From Aplidium turbinatum (lineage: Eukaryota > Chordata > Ascidiacea > Aplousobranchia > Polyclinidae): a stretch of 64,000 nucleotides of DNA. The stretch spans positions 33,216,477 to 33,280,476 of the forward strand of contig OU964918.1 in NCBI GenBank assembly GCA_918807975.1. The letters run 5' to 3'. Both the position numbers and the translations under genes were made by a program. Positions 61,801 to 64,000 of this stretch are shown piece by piece (the first letter of the stretch is position 1; each line of letters begins with the position of its first letter). The notes below the pieces were generated by a model. The model ran no database searches, had not been told where the DNA came from, and saw only the letters and a program-made list of their open reading frames with translations.

Positions 61801-64000
61801 TTCAAGATGCTGTAATCGCAATTGTTTGCTGATCGTAAATTGATTATCCGGAAAGGTTGCTTTTTATCAGTGGCAAGCATATCAAGAAACAATTTTCGCA
61901 CACTTGTTAATTTCACGTTAGTATGCTTTGAATCAATGTTAGATTTCAAAAGACAACAAAGATTAATTGTTTGGTTTACAAGTTCTTGTCGGCGGACCGG
62001 AAGAAATATTTAACCTCGACTAGATAATGATTTTACTTCAGAAAGAGCAGTTATTGCACTCATCAAGTCGTTGTTGCGTATTTTGCAAAAATAAAAAACA
62101 TTAGGTTCAACTCATGTTTTTGCATTAGCATGGTTTTTGAAAAAACTTTACATATTGTACGTCACAAAATTTGATTTAACTATTTATGGAGTATTTCTAA
62201 CAATGCTGGTCTGATTGGCACTTCATCAACAGCTGACTGGATATCACTTGTGATGAAGAATACTTGGTTTATGGTTAAATAACCCTGTGCTCTAAATTGT
62301 AAACAATTTATCAAATCAATACACAAAAAGAAATCTCATTCCTCTGAGATTCAATTTTTTCACATTGATTTTACGTTTGCAGCTGTTAAAGTTTTGAAGA
62401 ACTGTCTTTGTTAAAATCACTGACAAAAAGCATTCTCTTCAATCGCAAATTGTCGATTAAGTTTATTTGTTTCCGACGAGTCTTTTACTTCGAACCTTCT
62501 TGTTAAATACAACTTTGTGCGAACTGCGTTGATAGGCTACAGAAACTCTTGGACTGTATTGTTGCAAAATGGCTAAAATTAAAAGCTAAAGTGCAAATCT
62601 AAAGACCTTGTATTCATATTGTGCCTCTGTCTACTGTACAGCATCAACTTAGCATTTCTAAGCGACCTGGTAAAGCTACACTGAAGCTTAACATTCAGTT
62701 TGTAAGCTGTGACAAAAGAGCTAACAAACTCTTGTTAATCGTTTGCTCACAAAAAACGGAATTTATCTTCGGTCATGCGTTATTAACTTTGCCTGAAAAG
62801 TAAAAACGAATTTTGAAATCACAAACGCGACAGAACCAAAAAGTAAAACAGTGATGTGTAAAAATCAAATATTTTACGTTAGTTTCATGATGGTTGATAC
62901 AAAAGAAATGTGGTTAAAAAATTGTTTCAGTTTGTTTGAACCACAAAGAGTTTTGCTAAGAAAACAAGATGTAAATGTTTTTGTCTACAGTACTTTGGGT
63001 AGTTCACAAGTGTTGCTGAAAGCCACGCAAATACATCTTATTGAATCGGAATAGCTTACATCAAAATTCTAAGCAAGTTTACTCCTTATAATTTTACATA
63101 ATCCTGTAATAGTTTTTAAGATAGATGTATGTTTATACTTAATACAGACAAAAAGGTAGAAGCTATTAAAACTATATGCTACATAACAAAATGTGGTTAT
63201 TTGTAAGTAAAGGAGTGCTTTAGGTTGAACTTAGTTCAACTATGCCATTTTAAATCGAGTGTGAAAGTTCAAAGCAATAGCATTGTCTCTAGCACTTTGA
63301 CAGTGATCCACAACGTAGCATTATCAAACTGAAAAAAAAATAGTCAGATTTAACTAATGATGTGACACAATGTTGGAAACATACCCCTACACTGTACCCA
63401 AGCATGCTGAGAATCAAAACATTTAAATGCCACTCCACAACACCATATCGTTACGTTGAAAGAGCTTGTGCGCCTATCATTTGCCACTGAACTGAATAGG
63501 TATTGCATCTCACAAAGCGACGCCAGTCCTGAAAAAATGGAGTTGCCAAAACCTGTCGATGTCGCTTTCTTGCAAGCGCACTGGCACTCAGCAAGATAAG
63601 CAAGAATCTATAAAGGTCAGCTGAGAATTCGTATCTGAGCTCGGTGTACAAACCTTTGAAGACTAACTTAGACTCGAAAACAAAAACAAATCGAAAAATT
63701 AAAAAAAAAAGTTTTAGAATTTGCTGTTTTAATTGTTATGAAATTCTAAGACTGATGGGAAAAAAACATCAAGTTTTACAAAAAACACTAGTTTGAAAAA
63801 GATGGGAAAAATCACAAAACTTGAACTATGGTTTCTATTATTTTTGAGAACTTGAACTTGAATACACATCCATCGCGTTCGCAGACGTGTTCCAAATGCT
63901 GGTTAACTGGATCTAATTTTCAATTTGATCTGAAAATTGAAACAACAACATCTTTAGTCTGTAGCGATATGGTAATGGATAGTAGGATATAATTACAATC
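58871..64000. other. No gene supported
   Basis: AT-rich sequence with scattered short frames on both strands. Minus-strand frames at 61323-61595 and 63451-63651 are open but lack recognisable motifs or, for the latter, an ATG at the start. A pyrimidine tandem repeat (TTTTTTTCTGTTC units) is at about 61081-61113. The SCUBE 5' exons may lie here unrecognised. Confidence 0.45.

Noticed and set aside
63451-63651. Signal-peptide exon of SCUBE on the minus strand
   Set aside because: The hydrophobic stretch DLYRFLLILLSASALA is suggestive, but there is no ATG at its start, no clear donor and no EGF1 exon between it and 55645.

Overview
The window is animal nuclear DNA. It is AT-rich, has spliced genes with GT..AG introns mostly of 100 to 900 bp, and is crowded with DNA transposons. 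Three host genes are secure: an intronless VCPKMT-type lysine methyltransferase (4980-5702, +), a ten-exon PDHX (E3-binding protein of the pyruvate dehydrogenase complex, 33228-37618, +), and the 3' 17 exons of a SCUBE orthologue (39463-55645, -). The SCUBE exons match vertebrate SCUBE domain by domain, which points to a deuterostome or at least a bilaterian. Compact introns and many TAGGCCTA octamers would suit a tunicate or other marine invertebrate, but the species cannot be fixed from the sequence. All functional calls come from reading translations against remembered family motifs; no search was run.

Layout. 1-4380: a possible secreted-protein first exon behind a TATA box, a hAT MITE with a perfect 8-bp target duplication, two hAT relics and a fossil Penelope-like element with a GIY-YIG part. 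4387-20108: an old solo transposon arm, then VCPKMT, then a 14.3-kb foldback element. The foldback has an exact 8-bp duplication (AAATGGAG), about 5-kb inverted arms built from about 372-bp tandem units, and a loop holding a decayed Merlin/ISXO2-type transposase gene (IGGPG, HIVAI.ES, QQWIFGGID, IHSDEWGAY). This is the most unusual object here: a Merlin-family transposon whose terminal repeats have become satellite arrays, each unit carrying a CTCF-like motif.

20109-32739 is a nest of transposons: a hAT-like element with another hAT inside; a 3.7-kb element of unassigned family containing a hAT that in turn contains a MITE and a LINE 3' end; a hAT with a palindromic GC-rich core; and a 4.2-kb element with about 700-bp inverted repeats, an XPG/PIN-like nuclease protein and a 3-bp duplication. 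32740-37618 is PDHX with its leader. 37619-39462 is intergenic with a MITE. 39463-55645 is SCUBE, whose introns hold a hairpin MITE, a 17-bp tandem repeat, a SINE relic and tRNA-like relics. 55646-64000 has no gene I can support; the missing SCUBE 5' exons (signal peptide, first EGF) should lie there or beyond.

The three secure genes are functionally unrelated: a cytosolic methyltransferase of VCP/p97, a mitochondrial matrix scaffold protein, and a secreted or surface glycoprotein. The one regulatory link suggested by position is that VCPKMT starts only 75 bp after an old transposon terminus containing a TGACGTCA palindrome, and its 3' flank is cut short by the big foldback element.
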